From positions 735,214-799,213 of the forward strand of contig NZ_JAAAKW010000001.1 in NCBI RefSeq assembly GCF_009905615.1: 64,000 bases of DNA, in the 5' to 3' direction. This DNA is from Pseudomonas sp. SLFW. GTDB taxonomy: Bacteria > Pseudomonadota > Gammaproteobacteria > Pseudomonadales > Pseudomonadaceae. A model generated the notes under the pieces. The model searched no databases, had not been told where the DNA came from, and was given only the letters and a program-made list of their open reading frames with translations. Position 1 is the first letter of the stretch, and every line of letters begins with the position of its first letter. Shown in pieces: positions 1 through 9,593 of the stretch. The position numbers and the translations under genes are program-made.

Positions 1-1
1 C

Positions 2-460
2 GCGTCCAACCCGAACGCACGGATGTCAGCGCAGATGATTCAGTCCGACTGGGCGAAGATCGGCATCAAGGCCAACATTGTCAGCTACGAATGGGGCGAG
101 TACATCAAGCGCGCCAAGGCTGGCGAACACGACGTGATGATCTATGGTTGGACAGGTGACAACGGTGACCCGGACAACTGGCTCGGCGTGCTCTATAGCT
201 GTGCGGCGGTGAAAGGCAGCAACTACGCCAAATGGTGCAACCCGAGCTACGACAAATTGGTGACCCAGGCCAAGCTGACCAGCAACCGCGACGAGCGAAT
301 CAAGCTGTATCAGCAGGCGCAGAACATCCTGAAAAACGACGTGCCGATTACGCCGATCGCCAACTCCAAAGTGTTTCAGCCCATGCGCAAGGAGGTGCAG
401 GACTTCAAACTCAGCCCGTTTGGCCTGACGCCCTTTTATGGGGTGAGCGTGGCCAAATAG
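2..460 (+). CDS. Dipeptide ABC transporter substrate-binding protein, 3' end only
   Basis: Partial gene: the frame is already open at base 2, so the start lies left of the window and only about 152 codons are visible. The fragment is the C-terminal part of a DppA-type (SBP family 5) periplasmic peptide-binding protein. The motifs VSYEWGEYIKRAK and GDNGDPDNWLG and the tail PFGLTPFYGVSVAK recur almost unchanged in the complete paralogues at 745-2376 and 2717-4318. The two cysteines of the C-terminal lobe (YSC and KWC) are kept. It is the first of four tandem binding proteins feeding the DppBCDF transporter. By synteny with the P. aeruginosa cluster it could be a dppA1 or dppA2 equivalent, but the copies are too similar to assign by eye. 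Confidence 0.9.
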   Translation, partial: ASNPNARMSAQMIQSDWAKIGIKANIVSYEWGEYIKRAKAGEHDVMIYGWTGDNGDPDNWLGVLYSCAAVKGSNYAKWCNPSYDKLVTQAKLTSNRDERIKLYQQAQNILKNDVPITPIANSKVFQPMRKEVQDFKLSPFGLTPFYGVSVAK

Positions 461-744
461 CACCATCGCTTATCAACAGCGAAGTAACACTTGCGGGACA
501 TTCGGGTGCATTTGCCACGGCGCGATGCACCAGAATCGCGCAACAAAGATGCCGATATGCGACACGCAAACGTTCAACCGCGTCAAAAATTATACTTTTG
601 CGACATTCGTGTACGTTCGTGCCACTCTTTGACACTTGTTTGGCGCCAGCATCTTGCTTTGGGTATGGCGCCTGCATAAGTATCCGCGGGACCGACCCAT
701 AAGGTCGTACCCTCAACTAAAAAATGACAACAACTGAGGCCACC
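461..744. other. Intergenic region between two dppA paralogues
   Basis: About 280 bases with no credible gene. A TATACT hexamer at 591-596 and a TTGACA at 629-634 are visible but are not paired at 16-18 bp with a matching partner, so no promoter is called. GAGG at 735-738 is the ribosome-binding site for the next gene. No peptidase or PsdR-type regulator is encoded here, unlike in P. aeruginosa, where such genes sit among the dppA copies. Confidence 0.5.
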
Positions 745-2376
745 ATGCTCAAAAAAGCGGTCATTCCGTTTCTCCTCGGCGCAGGTTTGATCGCCAGCGC
801 TCCCTTCGCTCAAGCAGCATCGAACCTGGTGTTCTGCTCCGAAGGCAGCCCCGCTGGTTTCGACCCAGGTCAGTACACCACCGGCACCGACTTCGACGCT
901 TCGGCCGAGACCGTTTTCAACCGTCTGAGCCAGTTCGAACGCGGCGGCACCGCCGTCATTCCAGGCCTGGCCACTAGCTGGGACGTGTCCCCGGACGGCC
1001 TGACCTACACCTTCCACCTGCGTGAAGGTGTCAAGTTCCACACCACGCCGTACTTCAAACCGACCCGTACCTTCAATGCCGATGACGTGCTGTTCACGTT
1101 CAACCGCATGATCAACAAGGACGATCCGTTCCGTAAGGCGTACCCGACTGAATTCCCGTACTTCACCGACATGGCGATGGACACCAACATCACCAAGATC
1201 GAGAAAGTCGACGATCACACCGTCAAGATGACCCTGGGCGTGGTCGACGCTGCGTTCATCCAGAACCTGGCCATGAGCTTCGCGTCCATTCAGTCCGCTG
1301 AATACGCCGCCCAACTGCTCAAGGAAGGCAAGCCGGAAGACATCAACCAGAAGCCGATCGGCACTGGCCCGTTCGTGTTCAAGAGCTACCAGAAAGACTC
1401 CAACATCCGTTTCACCGGAAACAAGGACTACTGGAAGCCTGAAGACGTCAAAGTCGACAACCTGATTTTCGCGATCACCACCGACGCCTCGGTTCGCGCT
1501 CAGAAGCTGAAGAAAGGCGAATGCCAGATCACCGCTTATCCGCGTCCAGCCGACCTGAAGCCGTTGAAAGACGATCCTGCGCTGAAGATGCCTGATCAGG
1601 CGGGCTTCAACCTGGGCTACATCGCCTACAACGTGATGCCGGAAATCAAGGGCGAGACCAAGCCTAACCCGCTGGCGAAGCTGGAAGTGCGTCAGGCGCT
1701 GGACATGGCGGTCGACAAGAAAGCCATCATCGACGCGGTGTACCAGGGCGCAGGCCAACTGGCGGTGAACGCCATGCCACCGACCCAGTGGTCCTACGAC
1801 ACCACGATCAAGGATGCACCGTACGACGTCGCCAAGGCCAAGGAACTGCTGAAAAAAGCAGGCGTGGCCGACGGCACCGAAATCACCCTGTGGGCGATGC
1901 CGGTTCAGCGTCCGTACAACCCGAACGCCAAGCTGATGGCTGAGATGCTCCAGAACGACTGGAAGAAGATTGGCATCAACGCCAAGATCGTTTCCTACGA
2001 GTGGGGCGAGTACATCAAGCGCGCCAAAAACGGCGAAAACGGCGCGATGCTGATTGGCTGGAGCGGCGACAACGGTGACCCGGATAACTGGCTGGGCACC
2101 CTGTTCGGCTGCGACGCGGTCAACGGCAACAACTTCGCCAAATGGTGCGACAAGGACGGCTTCGACAAGCTGATCCACCAGGCCAAGGAAACCACCGACC
2201 AGTCCAAGCGCACCGAGCTGTACAAACAGGCTCAGCACTTGCTCAAGGCCGCAGTCCCTATGACCCCTATTGCGCACTCGACTGTTTACCAGCCGATGCG
2301 TAAAGAAGTTCAGGACTTCAAGATCAGCCCATTTGGTCTGAACTCGTTCTACGGCGTGAGCGTCAGCGGTAAGTAA
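745..2376 (+). CDS. Dipeptide ABC transporter periplasmic substrate-binding protein (DppA paralogue)
   Basis: Full-length SBP family 5 protein, 543 residues. The start is the ATG at 745 rather than the in-frame ATG at 724, because GAGG at 735-738 is correctly spaced and the protein then opens with a normal signal peptide (MLKKAV.., cleavage near AQA-AS). The mature N-terminus carries the DppA signature CSEGSPAGFD. The C-terminal lobe has VSYEWGEYIKRAK and GDNGDPDNWLG as in its neighbours. It binds di- or short peptides in the periplasm and delivers them to DppBCDF, encoded further on at 7650-11536. A 15-bp hairpin follows the stop (2393-2426), so this copy may be separately transcribed. Ligand differences among the paralogues cannot be read from the sequence. 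Confidence 0.92.
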   Translation: MLKKAVIPFLLGAGLIASAPFAQAASNLVFCSEGSPAGFDPGQYTTGTDFDASAETVFNRLSQFERGGTAVIPGLATSWDVSPDGLTYTFHLREGVKFHTTPYFKPTRTFNADDVLFTFNRMINKDDPFRKAYPTEFPYFTDMAMDTNITKIEKVDDHTVKMTLGVVDAAFIQNLAMSFASIQSAEYAAQLLKEGKPEDINQKPIGTGPFVFKSYQKDSNIRFTGNKDYWKPEDVKVDNLIFAITTDASVRAQKLKKGECQITAYPRPADLKPLKDDPALKMPDQAGFNLGYIAYNVMPEIKGETKPNPLAKLEVRQALDMAVDKKAIIDAVYQGAGQLAVNAMPPTQWSYDTTIKDAPYDVAKAKELLKKAGVADGTEITLWAMPVQRPYNPNAKLMAEMLQNDWKKIGINAKIVSYEWGEYIKRAKNGENGAMLIGWSGDNGDPDNWLGTLFGCDAVNGNNFAKWCDKDGFDKLIHQAKETTDQSKRTELYKQAQHLLKAAVPMTPIAHSTVYQPMRKEVQDFKISPFGLNSFYGVSVSGK

Positions 2377-2716
2377 TAACTCTCTGTGACTGCACGGTCG
2401 CGATACCTTCGGGTGTCGCGACCGTGTCGTCTTGTGCGTGATTCAGAAACGAAAATGAATATCGTTAGACGAGTAAGTGTGCAGCTGAAAGAAATTGCCT
2501 ACTAACGATATGCACTTTTCCTACAAATATCGAAGAAGTCTGAAGTATTTACTGTGCGGCCGGACGGACATACCGTCCTGAGTTCCCGCACCTGATAGTT
2601 ATCGTTTTCCCGTCGGTCGGTTTATCTGATCGGACAATTCCATTTGCGCAAACGATTGCCCCGGAATTTTCCGCATCATCGAAAAGTGATACACGTCCCA
2701 GACGATAAGGATTGTC
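2377..2716. other. 340-bp intergenic region with two inverted repeats
   Basis: No gene. It contains the long hairpin at 2393-2426 and a perfect 10-bp inverted repeat, ATATCGTTAG at 2459-2468 and CTAACGATAT at 2502-2511, around a 33-base AT-richer spacer. A small GGACGG/CCGTCC hairpin lies further right. It then leads into the start of the next dppA paralogue, with AAGGA about 6 bases before the ATG at 2717. The AT-rich spacer and the repeat make this the likeliest place for a promoter and operator of that gene. Confidence 0.5.
2393..2426 (+). terminator. Strong hairpin after dppA paralogue
   Basis: CACGGTCGCGATACC and GGTGTCGCGACCGTG form a 15-bp stem (one G-T pair) closed by a TTCG tetraloop, about 16 bases after the stop codon. 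The downstream T-tract is poor (TCGTCTTG), so it may be an imperfect terminator or a 3'-end stabiliser rather than a full stop. Confidence 0.55.
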
Positions 2717-4318
2717 ATGCGTAAAAACATTGTTGTGTCTTCGTTAATCACTGCTGGGCTATTAGCCACTATTCCAACCGTACAAGCGGCTACCAAGAGT
2801 CTGGTGTTTTGTTCGGAAGGCAGCCCCGCCGGTTTCGACATCGCCCAATACACGTCGGGCACTGACAACGACGCCGCCGAGCCGATCTACAACCGCCTGG
2901 CAGAGTTCGAACGCGGCGAAACCAGCGTGGTGCCTGCGCTTGCGACGAGCTGGGATATCTCGCCTGATGGCCTGACTTACACGTTCCACCTGCGCCCTGG
3001 CGTGAAATTCCACAGCAACAAGCTGTTCACGCCGACCCGCGACTTCAATGCCGACGACGTGCTGTTCACCTTCAATCGCATGTTGCAGAGGGATCATCCC
3101 TTCCGCGTCGCCTACCCGACGGAGTTCCCGTACTTCACCAGCATGGGCCTGGACAAGAACATCAAGTCAGTGGAAAAGACTGACGCCATGACGGTCGTAT
3201 TCACACTGAACAAAGTGGACGCGGCCTTCATTCAAAACATTGCAATGAACTTCGCCTCTATTCTGTCGGCTGAATATGCTGACAAACTGATGGCATCGGG
3301 TAATGTTCGCGAGATCAATAATTCGCCCGTTGGTACAGGCCCGTTTGCATTCCAGCGTTATCAGAAAGATTCGCAAATTCGCTACGTCGCCAATAAACAC
3401 TTCTGGGACCCGAGCCGCGTGAAGATCGATCAATTGATCTTCGCCATCAATACCGATGCCTCGGTGCGTGTGCAGAAGCTCAAGAAAAACGAGTGTCAGG
3501 TCACCCTCAATCCGCGCCCCGCCGACGTCGAGTCGATCAAGGCAGACAAGAATCTTCAGGTGATCGAGAAACCCGGCTTCAACCTCGGTTACATCGCCTA
3601 CAACGTGCGCCATGCGCCGCTGGACAACTTGCAGGTTCGTCAGGCGCTGGACATGGCGGTGGACAAGAAGGCGATCATCGACGCGGTGTATCAGGGCGCG
3701 GGGCAACTGGCGCAGAACGCTATGCCGCCGACCCAGTGGTCCTACGATGAAACCGTCAAGGACGCGCCCTACAACCCGGAAAAAGCCCGCGAGCTGTTAC
3801 GCGCTGCCGGCGTCAAGGAGGGCACCGAACTCACCCTGTGGGCCATGCCCGTGCAGCGCCCCTATAACCCGAACGCCAAGCTGATGGCTCAGATGCTTCA
3901 GGCCGACTGGGCCAAAGTGGGCATCAAGGCGACCATCGTCAGCTACGAGTGGGGCGAGTACCTCAAGCGCAGCAAGAACGGCGAGCACGACATCTCGCTG
4001 ATCGGCTGGACCGGCGACAACGGTGACCCCGACAACTGGATGGGCACGCTGTACAGCTGCGCCTCCATTGGCGGCAACAACTACTCGATGTGGTGCGACG
4101 AGAAGTACGACGCGCTGATCAAGTCGGCCGTGTCCACGGCGGACAAAAACCAGCGCATCGACCTCTACAAGCAAGCCCAGCACTACCTCAAGAGCCAGGT
4201 GCCGATCACGCCGATCGCTCACTCCACGGTCATTCAGCCGTTGCGTAAAAACGTTCAGGGGTTTCAGGTCAGTCCGTTCAATCGCAACAACTTCTCCGGC
4301 GTCAGCATCGCCGACTAA
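2717..4318 (+). CDS. dppA3: Dipeptide ABC transporter periplasmic substrate-binding protein (DppA3-like)
   Basis: 533-residue SBP family 5 protein. The ATG at 2717 follows AAGGA with good spacing and opens a signal peptide ending near VQA-AT. It has the DppA signature CSEGSPAGFD at the mature N-terminus, and VSYEWGEYLKRSK and GDNGDPDNWMG in the C-terminal lobe. It precedes an OprD-family porin and another binding protein, the same order as dppA3 - opdP - dppA4 in P. aeruginosa, which is the basis for the symbol. It binds peptides for DppBCDF. A short GTGCCA/TGGCAC hairpin (4330-4359) follows the stop. It is closely related to the copies on its left, which suggests duplication. Confidence 0.85.
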   Translation: MRKNIVVSSLITAGLLATIPTVQAATKSLVFCSEGSPAGFDIAQYTSGTDNDAAEPIYNRLAEFERGETSVVPALATSWDISPDGLTYTFHLRPGVKFHSNKLFTPTRDFNADDVLFTFNRMLQRDHPFRVAYPTEFPYFTSMGLDKNIKSVEKTDAMTVVFTLNKVDAAFIQNIAMNFASILSAEYADKLMASGNVREINNSPVGTGPFAFQRYQKDSQIRYVANKHFWDPSRVKIDQLIFAINTDASVRVQKLKKNECQVTLNPRPADVESIKADKNLQVIEKPGFNLGYIAYNVRHAPLDNLQVRQALDMAVDKKAIIDAVYQGAGQLAQNAMPPTQWSYDETVKDAPYNPEKARELLRAAGVKEGTELTLWAMPVQRPYNPNAKLMAQMLQADWAKVGIKATIVSYEWGEYLKRSKNGEHDISLIGWTGDNGDPDNWMGTLYSCASIGGNNYSMWCDEKYDALIKSAVSTADKNQRIDLYKQAQHYLKSQVPITPIAHSTVIQPLRKNVQGFQVSPFNRNNFSGVSIAD

Positions 4319-4474
4319 CCCGAGCAACTGTGCCACAGGTGAATGTTCGCCTTTGGCACTGCTTTATCCGCAATCCGCGGAACGAGCGAAAAAAGGCCCA
4401 CAAGGCCGCTTCATCAAAGCCGGTCCTCCATAAAAACCGGCCTCTATAAAAGATGTAAAAGGGAGCTTCAACAC

Positions 4475-5857
4475 GTGAAAAAAGCCAGCACCGCTGTATT
4501 CGCCCTCTCCGCCCTCGCCTTGAGCGTCGCGGCCCAGGCAGAGCCAACCAGTCAGGAGTTCGTCCCGACGACACTGGCCACCACCAACGCCCAGAGCGAA
4601 GCCAAAGGCTTTCTGGAAGACTCGAAAATCACCGGTTCGACCAAGAACTGGTACGCCAATGAACTGCTGCGTCGCGGTGGCAATTTCAGCCGCAGCGAGA
4701 ACGGCGTCGTGGTCGATCGCGACCCACGTCGTATCAACTGGGTGCAAGGCACCATCGTTGACTACAGCTCGGGCTTCACTCAGGGCACCGTCGGGTTCGC
4801 CACGCAGATGGCGGTCTACAACGCCGTTGCGCTGGACCGCGACAAGGATGACCTGATGGGCGGCGCCAACCGCACGTTGACCAAGAACAACGGCGACCCC
4901 GTTGGCCAGTGGAGCAAGCTGGGCCTTGGCAACATCAAGGCACGCATCTCCAACACCACGCTGACCGCCGGCCGCCAGTCGCTGAACACGCCGGTACTGG
5001 CCTACATCGGTAACCGTGCGCTGCCGTCGAGCTTCGAAGGTGTGAGCATCCTCAGCGAAGAGTTCAATAACCTGTCGTTCACCGCTGGCAGCTTCGACCG
5101 CGTCTCACCGCGTTCCGAACAGAGCCTGACCAAGTTCCGCTCCGAGTACACCGCCAACGCGAACATCGAAGCCGACCGCGTGGACATGGCCGGTGTCGAC
5201 TACAAGCCGTTCAAAAGCCTGACGACCAGCTTCTACGCTTCGAACGTCCAGGATTTCTGGCACCAGTACTATTTCTCGTTCCTGCACGAGCTGGGCGACA
5301 CCGACGTCCTGGGCCTGAGCACCAACCTGAACTACTACAAAACCAAAGATTCAGGCTCGAAGAAAATGGGCCCGATCGACAACGACACCTACTCCCTGTC
5401 GTTGACCGCGACCCACAAGGCGCACAGCTTCAGCATTGCCTATCAGGAAGTCGAGGGTGACACCTACTTCGACTACGTGCATGACAGCAACGCCATCTTC
5501 CTCGCCAACTCCTTGCTCTCGGACTTCAACGGACCGAACGAGAAGTCGGTGCAACTGAGCTACCTGCTGAACATGGCCGACTACGGCGTGCCAGGCCTGA
5601 AGTTCAACGTCTATCAAGCCCGCGGCTTCGACATCGACGGTACGCACTACAAAGGCACCGCCTATGACGTGCGCAGCATGGACGGCGAAACCCACTACGA
5701 ATACGGCGTAGGCGCCTCGTACACCCTGCAGTCCGGTCCGCTGAAGGCCTCGACCATGCGCGGCACGTACACCACCCACCGCGCGAGTGCGAACCAGGCT
5801 GACGGCAACATCAACGAGTTCCGTCTGGTGACCACCATCCCGTTCAACATCCTTTAA
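4475..5857 (+). CDS. opdP: OprD-family outer-membrane porin, dipeptide-type (OpdP-like)
   Basis: 460 residues from a GTG start at 4475. The start is set by GGGAG at 4461-4465 and by the signal peptide that begins there (VKKASTAVFAL.., cleavage near AQA-EP); the open frame runs 44 codons further upstream but gives no export signal. The mature protein has OprD-family features: an early SQEFVPTT-like segment, the GFLEDSK / NWYANELLRRGG region, alternating aromatic strands and a short hydrophobic C-terminal strand ending PFNIL. It would form a substrate-specific channel letting peptides or basic amino acids into the periplasm, where the flanking binding proteins capture them. The symbol rests on position inside the dpp cluster as in P. 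aeruginosa. Confidence 0.85.
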   Translation: MKKASTAVFALSALALSVAAQAEPTSQEFVPTTLATTNAQSEAKGFLEDSKITGSTKNWYANELLRRGGNFSRSENGVVVDRDPRRINWVQGTIVDYSSGFTQGTVGFATQMAVYNAVALDRDKDDLMGGANRTLTKNNGDPVGQWSKLGLGNIKARISNTTLTAGRQSLNTPVLAYIGNRALPSSFEGVSILSEEFNNLSFTAGSFDRVSPRSEQSLTKFRSEYTANANIEADRVDMAGVDYKPFKSLTTSFYASNVQDFWHQYYFSFLHELGDTDVLGLSTNLNYYKTKDSGSKKMGPIDNDTYSLSLTATHKAHSFSIAYQEVEGDTYFDYVHDSNAIFLANSLLSDFNGPNEKSVQLSYLLNMADYGVPGLKFNVYQARGFDIDGTHYKGTAYDVRSMDGETHYEYGVGASYTLQSGPLKASTMRGTYTTHRASANQADGNINEFRLVTTIPFNIL

Positions 5858-5871
5858 TCAACCGCTGGGCA

Positions 5872-5912
5872 GTTTCGGGGCAAGGTTCATACAGAACTTA
5901 ATGCCCCGAAAC
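5872..5912 (+). repeat. 11-bp perfect inverted repeat between opdP and dppA4
   Basis: GTTTCGGGGCA at 5872-5882 and TGCCCCGAAAC at 5902-5912 can form an 11-bp stem with a 19-base loop. No T-run follows, so it is more likely an mRNA-stabilising or partial attenuation hairpin than a terminator. It sits between the porin stop codon and the start of the next binding protein. Confidence 0.5.
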
Positions 5913-5954
5913 ACCCACTGAGTAATGGCTTCATCACTTGCGGAGGGCGTTTTC

Positions 5955-7574
5955 TTGAAATCGACATTCAAACTCGCAACATTGCGCAACGCAGTCGCAT
6001 TGGCACTGGGAATGACACTGCTCAGCGCCGCGGTCGGCGTTCAGGCCAAACCTCTTGTGGTCTGCACCGAAGCCAGCCCGGAAGGGTTTGACATTGCGCT
6101 GTACACCACCGCCGTCACCGCTGACGCTGCGGCGGAAACCATTTACAACCGTCTGGTGGACTTCAAGCCCGGCAGCACTGACATCCAGCCGGCCCTGGCC
6201 GAATCGTGGGAAATCAGCGAAGACGGCCTCAATTACACGTTCCACCTGCGCAAAGGCGTCAAGTTCCACACCACCGATTACTTCAAACCGACGCGCGACA
6301 TGAATGCCGACGACGTGGTCTGGAGCTTCCAGCGTCAGCTGGACCCGAACCATCCGTGGCACAAACAATCGACCGTGGGTTTCCCGTACTTCGAAAGCAT
6401 GGGCTTCAAAGACCTGCTCAAGAACGTCGAGAAGGTTGACGACAACACCGTCAAATTCACCCTGACCCGTCGCGAAGCACCGTTCCTGGCGGACGTTGCC
6501 ATGGCCTTCTCCTCGATCTACTCGGCCGAATACGCCGATCAATTGCTCAAGAGCAATAAACTCGAAGGCCTGAACAGCCAGCCGATCGGCACCGGCCCCT
6601 TTGTATTCCAGCGCTACGCCAAGGATGCACAGGTGCGTTTCAAGGCCAACCCGGATTACTTCCGTGGCAAACCGCCAGCGGACACCCTGATTCTGGCCAT
6701 CGCCACCGACAACAACGTGCGTCTGCAAAAGCTCAAGGCCAACGAGTGTCAGGTCGCGCTGTATCCCAAGCCAGACGACATTCCGAGTATCAAGAACGAC
6801 GCGAACCTGAAGGTCGACGAGCTGAACGCGATGACCACCTCCTACATCGCGATGAACACCACCCACAAGTACATGAGCGACGTGCGGGTGCGGAAGGCCA
6901 TCGACATCGCCTTCGATAAGGAAGCCTACGTCAACGCGTTGTTCGGCAAGGGCAATGCCACGGTCGGCGTCAACCCGTACCCGGACACCCTGCTGGGCTA
7001 CAACAAAACCCTGAAGAATCCGGCCCACGATCTGGACAAGGCACGTGCCTTGCTTAAGGAAGCAGGCGTTCCGGACGGCACCGTGTTGACCCTGTTCACC
7101 CGCAACGGCGGCGGTCCAACCAACCCGAACCCGATGCTGGGCGCGCAGATGATGCAGTCGGATTTGGCGAAAGTCGGCATTAAGTTAGATATTCGCGTCA
7201 TGGAATGGGGCGAAATGCTCAAACGTGCCAAAAACGGCGAGCACGACATGGTGTCGGCGGGCTGGGCAGGCGACAATGGCGACCCTGATAACTTCCTGAC
7301 GCCGAACCTCAGCTGCGAAGCCGCCAAAAACGGCGAGAACTACGCTCGCTGGTGCAATGAGAAGTTCCAGACCCTGATCGATCAGGCACGGGAAAAAACC
7401 GACCCGGCCGAACGTGCTGCGCTCTATGAGCAGGCACAAGTGATCTTCAATCAGGATCAGCCATGGATCAGCATGGCGCACACCAAGATGTTCACCGCAA
7501 TGCGCAAGAACGTAGAGGGCTACCACATTAGCCCTCTGACCACTAATAACTTCGCCACCACCCAGGTGAAGTAG
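5955..7574 (+). CDS. dppA4: Dipeptide ABC transporter periplasmic substrate-binding protein (DppA4-like)
   Basis: Fourth SBP family 5 copy, 539 residues. The start is taken as the TTG at 5955, because GGAGG at 5942-5946 lies 8 bases before it and the protein then begins with a clean signal peptide (MKSTFKLATLRNAV.., cleavage near VQA-KP). The ATG at 5925 lacks such a site. It is more divergent than the other three: the mature signature reads CTEASPEGFD and the C-terminal motif GDNGDPDNFLT. It directly precedes dppBCDF and is probably the cognate binding protein of the operon, by position. It ends 75 bases before dppB. The rare start codon may keep its level in step with the membrane components. 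Confidence 0.85.
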   Translation: MKSTFKLATLRNAVALALGMTLLSAAVGVQAKPLVVCTEASPEGFDIALYTTAVTADAAAETIYNRLVDFKPGSTDIQPALAESWEISEDGLNYTFHLRKGVKFHTTDYFKPTRDMNADDVVWSFQRQLDPNHPWHKQSTVGFPYFESMGFKDLLKNVEKVDDNTVKFTLTRREAPFLADVAMAFSSIYSAEYADQLLKSNKLEGLNSQPIGTGPFVFQRYAKDAQVRFKANPDYFRGKPPADTLILAIATDNNVRLQKLKANECQVALYPKPDDIPSIKNDANLKVDELNAMTTSYIAMNTTHKYMSDVRVRKAIDIAFDKEAYVNALFGKGNATVGVNPYPDTLLGYNKTLKNPAHDLDKARALLKEAGVPDGTVLTLFTRNGGGPTNPNPMLGAQMMQSDLAKVGIKLDIRVMEWGEMLKRAKNGEHDMVSAGWAGDNGDPDNFLTPNLSCEAAKNGENYARWCNEKFQTLIDQAREKTDPAERAALYEQAQVIFNQDQPWISMAHTKMFTAMRKNVEGYHISPLTTNNFATTQVK

Positions 7575-7649
7575 AAGAAGAATCCGGCGGGTTCGCAAAA
7601 ACGAACCCCGCTGGAACACGCCTAACCGGCAGATGAGGTACACGAGAAG

Positions 7650-8660
7650 ATGTTTAGTTTTATCGCTCGCCGAGTGGGGTTACTGATACCCACCTTCTTC
7701 GGCATCACCTTGCTGACCTTCGCACTGATTCGCCTGATTCCGGGCGACCCGGTCGAAGTCATGATGGGTGAACGCCGGGTCGATCCGGAAATGCACGCCC
7801 AAGCCATGGAACGTCTTGGCCTGAACAAGCCCCTTTATGCGCAATACATCGATTACGTCGGCAAGCTCGCCCATGGCGACCTGGGCGAATCGCTGCGGAC
7901 GCGCACGAGCGTGTGGACCGAATTCACTTCGCTGTTCCCGGCGACGCTGGAACTGTCGATTGCGGCGCTGATATTCGCTGGCATCATCGGGCTTCTGGCC
8001 GGTGTCATCGCGGCCTTGCGACGAGGGTCCCTGTTCGACCATGGGGTGATGGGCATCTCCCTGGCGGGGTACTCGATGCCGATCTTCTGGTGGGGCCTGA
8101 TCCTGATCATGTTCTTCTCGGTATCGCTGGGCTGGACCCCGGTATCGGGACGTATCGATCTGCTGTACGACATTCCGCCGAAAACCGGCTTCATGCTGAT
8201 CGACACCCTGCTCAGCGATGAAGAAGGCTCGTTCATCGACGCCCTGCGTCACCTGATCCTGCCGGCCATCGTGCTGGGCACCATTCCGCTGGCGGTGATC
8301 GCCCGGATGACCCGCTCCTCGATGCTCGAAGTGCTGCGTGAAGACTACGTGCGTACCGCTCGCGCCAAAGGCCTGTCGCCTGCCCGCGTGGTGTTTGTCC
8401 ACGGCCTGCGCAACGCGCTGATCCCAGTTCTGACCGTGTTCGGCCTGCAAGTGGGCACGCTGCTCGCCGGTGCAGTGCTGACCGAAACGATCTTCTCCTG
8501 GCCGGGTATCGGCAAATGGTTGATCGAAGCCATTGGCGCCCGTGACTACCCTGTCGTGCAGAACGGCATCCTGTTAATCGCCTGCCTGGTGATTCTGGTC
8601 AACTTCGTGGTGGACATCCTCTACGGCTTTGCCAACCCACGCATTCGTCACCAGCGCTGA
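7650..8660 (+). CDS. dppB: Dipeptide ABC transporter permease DppB
   Basis: 336-residue inner-membrane permease of the BPD transporter family. The N-terminus has the typical first membrane helix and IPGDP motif (MFSFIARRVGLLIPTFFG.. LIRLIPGDP). There are about six hydrophobic helices, and the cytoplasmic EAA-type loop EDYVRTARAKGLSP lies near residue 230. It forms the heterodimeric channel with DppC, whose gene starts 11 bases after this stop. It is the first gene of the dppBCDF core, preceded by GAGAAG close to the ATG. Confidence 0.95.
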   Translation: MFSFIARRVGLLIPTFFGITLLTFALIRLIPGDPVEVMMGERRVDPEMHAQAMERLGLNKPLYAQYIDYVGKLAHGDLGESLRTRTSVWTEFTSLFPATLELSIAALIFAGIIGLLAGVIAALRRGSLFDHGVMGISLAGYSMPIFWWGLILIMFFSVSLGWTPVSGRIDLLYDIPPKTGFMLIDTLLSDEEGSFIDALRHLILPAIVLGTIPLAVIARMTRSSMLEVLREDYVRTARAKGLSPARVVFVHGLRNALIPVLTVFGLQVGTLLAGAVLTETIFSWPGIGKWLIEAIGARDYPVVQNGILLIACLVILVNFVVDILYGFANPRIRHQR

Positions 8661-8671
8661 GATCACTTTTT

Positions 8672-9583
8672 ATGAGCACACCTACTCCCGTAGTAGCAGT
8701 CGATCAAAGCCTGCTCTACCCGTCCGTTTACAAAGAGTTCTGGCAGCATTTCTCGAAGAACAAAGGCGCCGTCGCGGGCCTGGCGTTCATGCTGCTGATC
8801 GTTTTCTGCGCCCTGTTCGCGCCGTGGGTCGCCCCTCACGATCCGAGCGAGCAATACCGTGACTTCCTGCTGACCCCACCGGTCTGGCTCGAAGGCGGTC
8901 AATGGCGGTTCCTGCTGGGCACCGATGAGCTGGGTCGCGACCTGCTGTCGCGTCTGATTCAGGGTTCGCGCCTGTCGCTGCTGATCGGCCTTTCGTCGGT
9001 GGTGATGTCGCTGATTCCAGGGATTCTCATGGGCCTGCTGGCCGGTTTCTTCCCGAGAATCCTCGGCCCGACCATCATGCGTCTGATGGACATCATGCTG
9101 GCCCTGCCGTCGCTGCTGCTGGCTGTGGCCATCGTCGCGATCCTCGGCCCTGGCCTGATCAACACCGTGATCGCCATCGCCATCGTTTCGCTGCCGTCCT
9201 ACGTGCGTCTGACCCGTGCTGCTGTCATGGGTGAGCTGAACCGCGACTACGTGACCGCCGCCCGCCTGGCCGGTGCGACCCTGCCGCGCCTGATGTTCAT
9301 CACCGTGCTGCCGAACTGCATGGCACCGCTGATCGTTCAGGCGACCTTGAGTTTTTCCTCGGCGATTCTCGACGCTGCGGCGTTGGGCTTCCTCGGTCTG
9401 GGTGTACAACCGCCAACGCCTGAGTGGGGCACCATGCTCGCTTCGGCCCGCGACTACATCGAACGCGCTTGGTGGGTGGTGAGCCTTCCGGGTCTGACCA
9501 TTTTGCTCAGCGTGCTGGCAATCAACCTGATGGGCGACGGTCTGCGCGATGCGCTGGACCCGAAACTCAAGAACGCCGCCTGA
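8672..9583 (+). CDS. dppC: Dipeptide ABC transporter permease DppC
   Basis: 303 residues. A short cytoplasmic N-terminus is followed by the OppC/DppC opening helix, the [21 protein letters not shown] motif region typical of the C-type permease, and an EAA loop ([13 protein letters not shown]) near the middle. Six membrane segments are evident. It pairs with DppB as the channel. The ATG at 8672 lies 11 bases after dppB; the stop overlaps the ribosome-binding region of dppD (TGAGGA). Confidence 0.95.
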   Translation: MSTPTPVVAVDQSLLYPSVYKEFWQHFSKNKGAVAGLAFMLLIVFCALFAPWVAPHDPSEQYRDFLLTPPVWLEGGQWRFLLGTDELGRDLLSRLIQGSRLSLLIGLSSVVMSLIPGILMGLLAGFFPRILGPTIMRLMDIMLALPSLLLAVAIVAILGPGLINTVIAIAIVSLPSYVRLTRAAVMGELNRDYVTAARLAGATLPRLMFITVLPNCMAPLIVQATLSFSSAILDAAALGFLGLGVQPPTPEWGTMLASARDYIERAWWVVSLPGLTILLSVLAINLMGDGLRDALDPKLKNAA

Positions 9584-9593
9584 GGACGTCCGA

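Noticed and set aside
640..658. Sigma-54-like TTGGCGC..TTGCT upstream of dppA
   Set aside because: The GG and GC doublets are 12 bases apart in between instead of 10, so the spacing does not fit a sigma-54 promoter.
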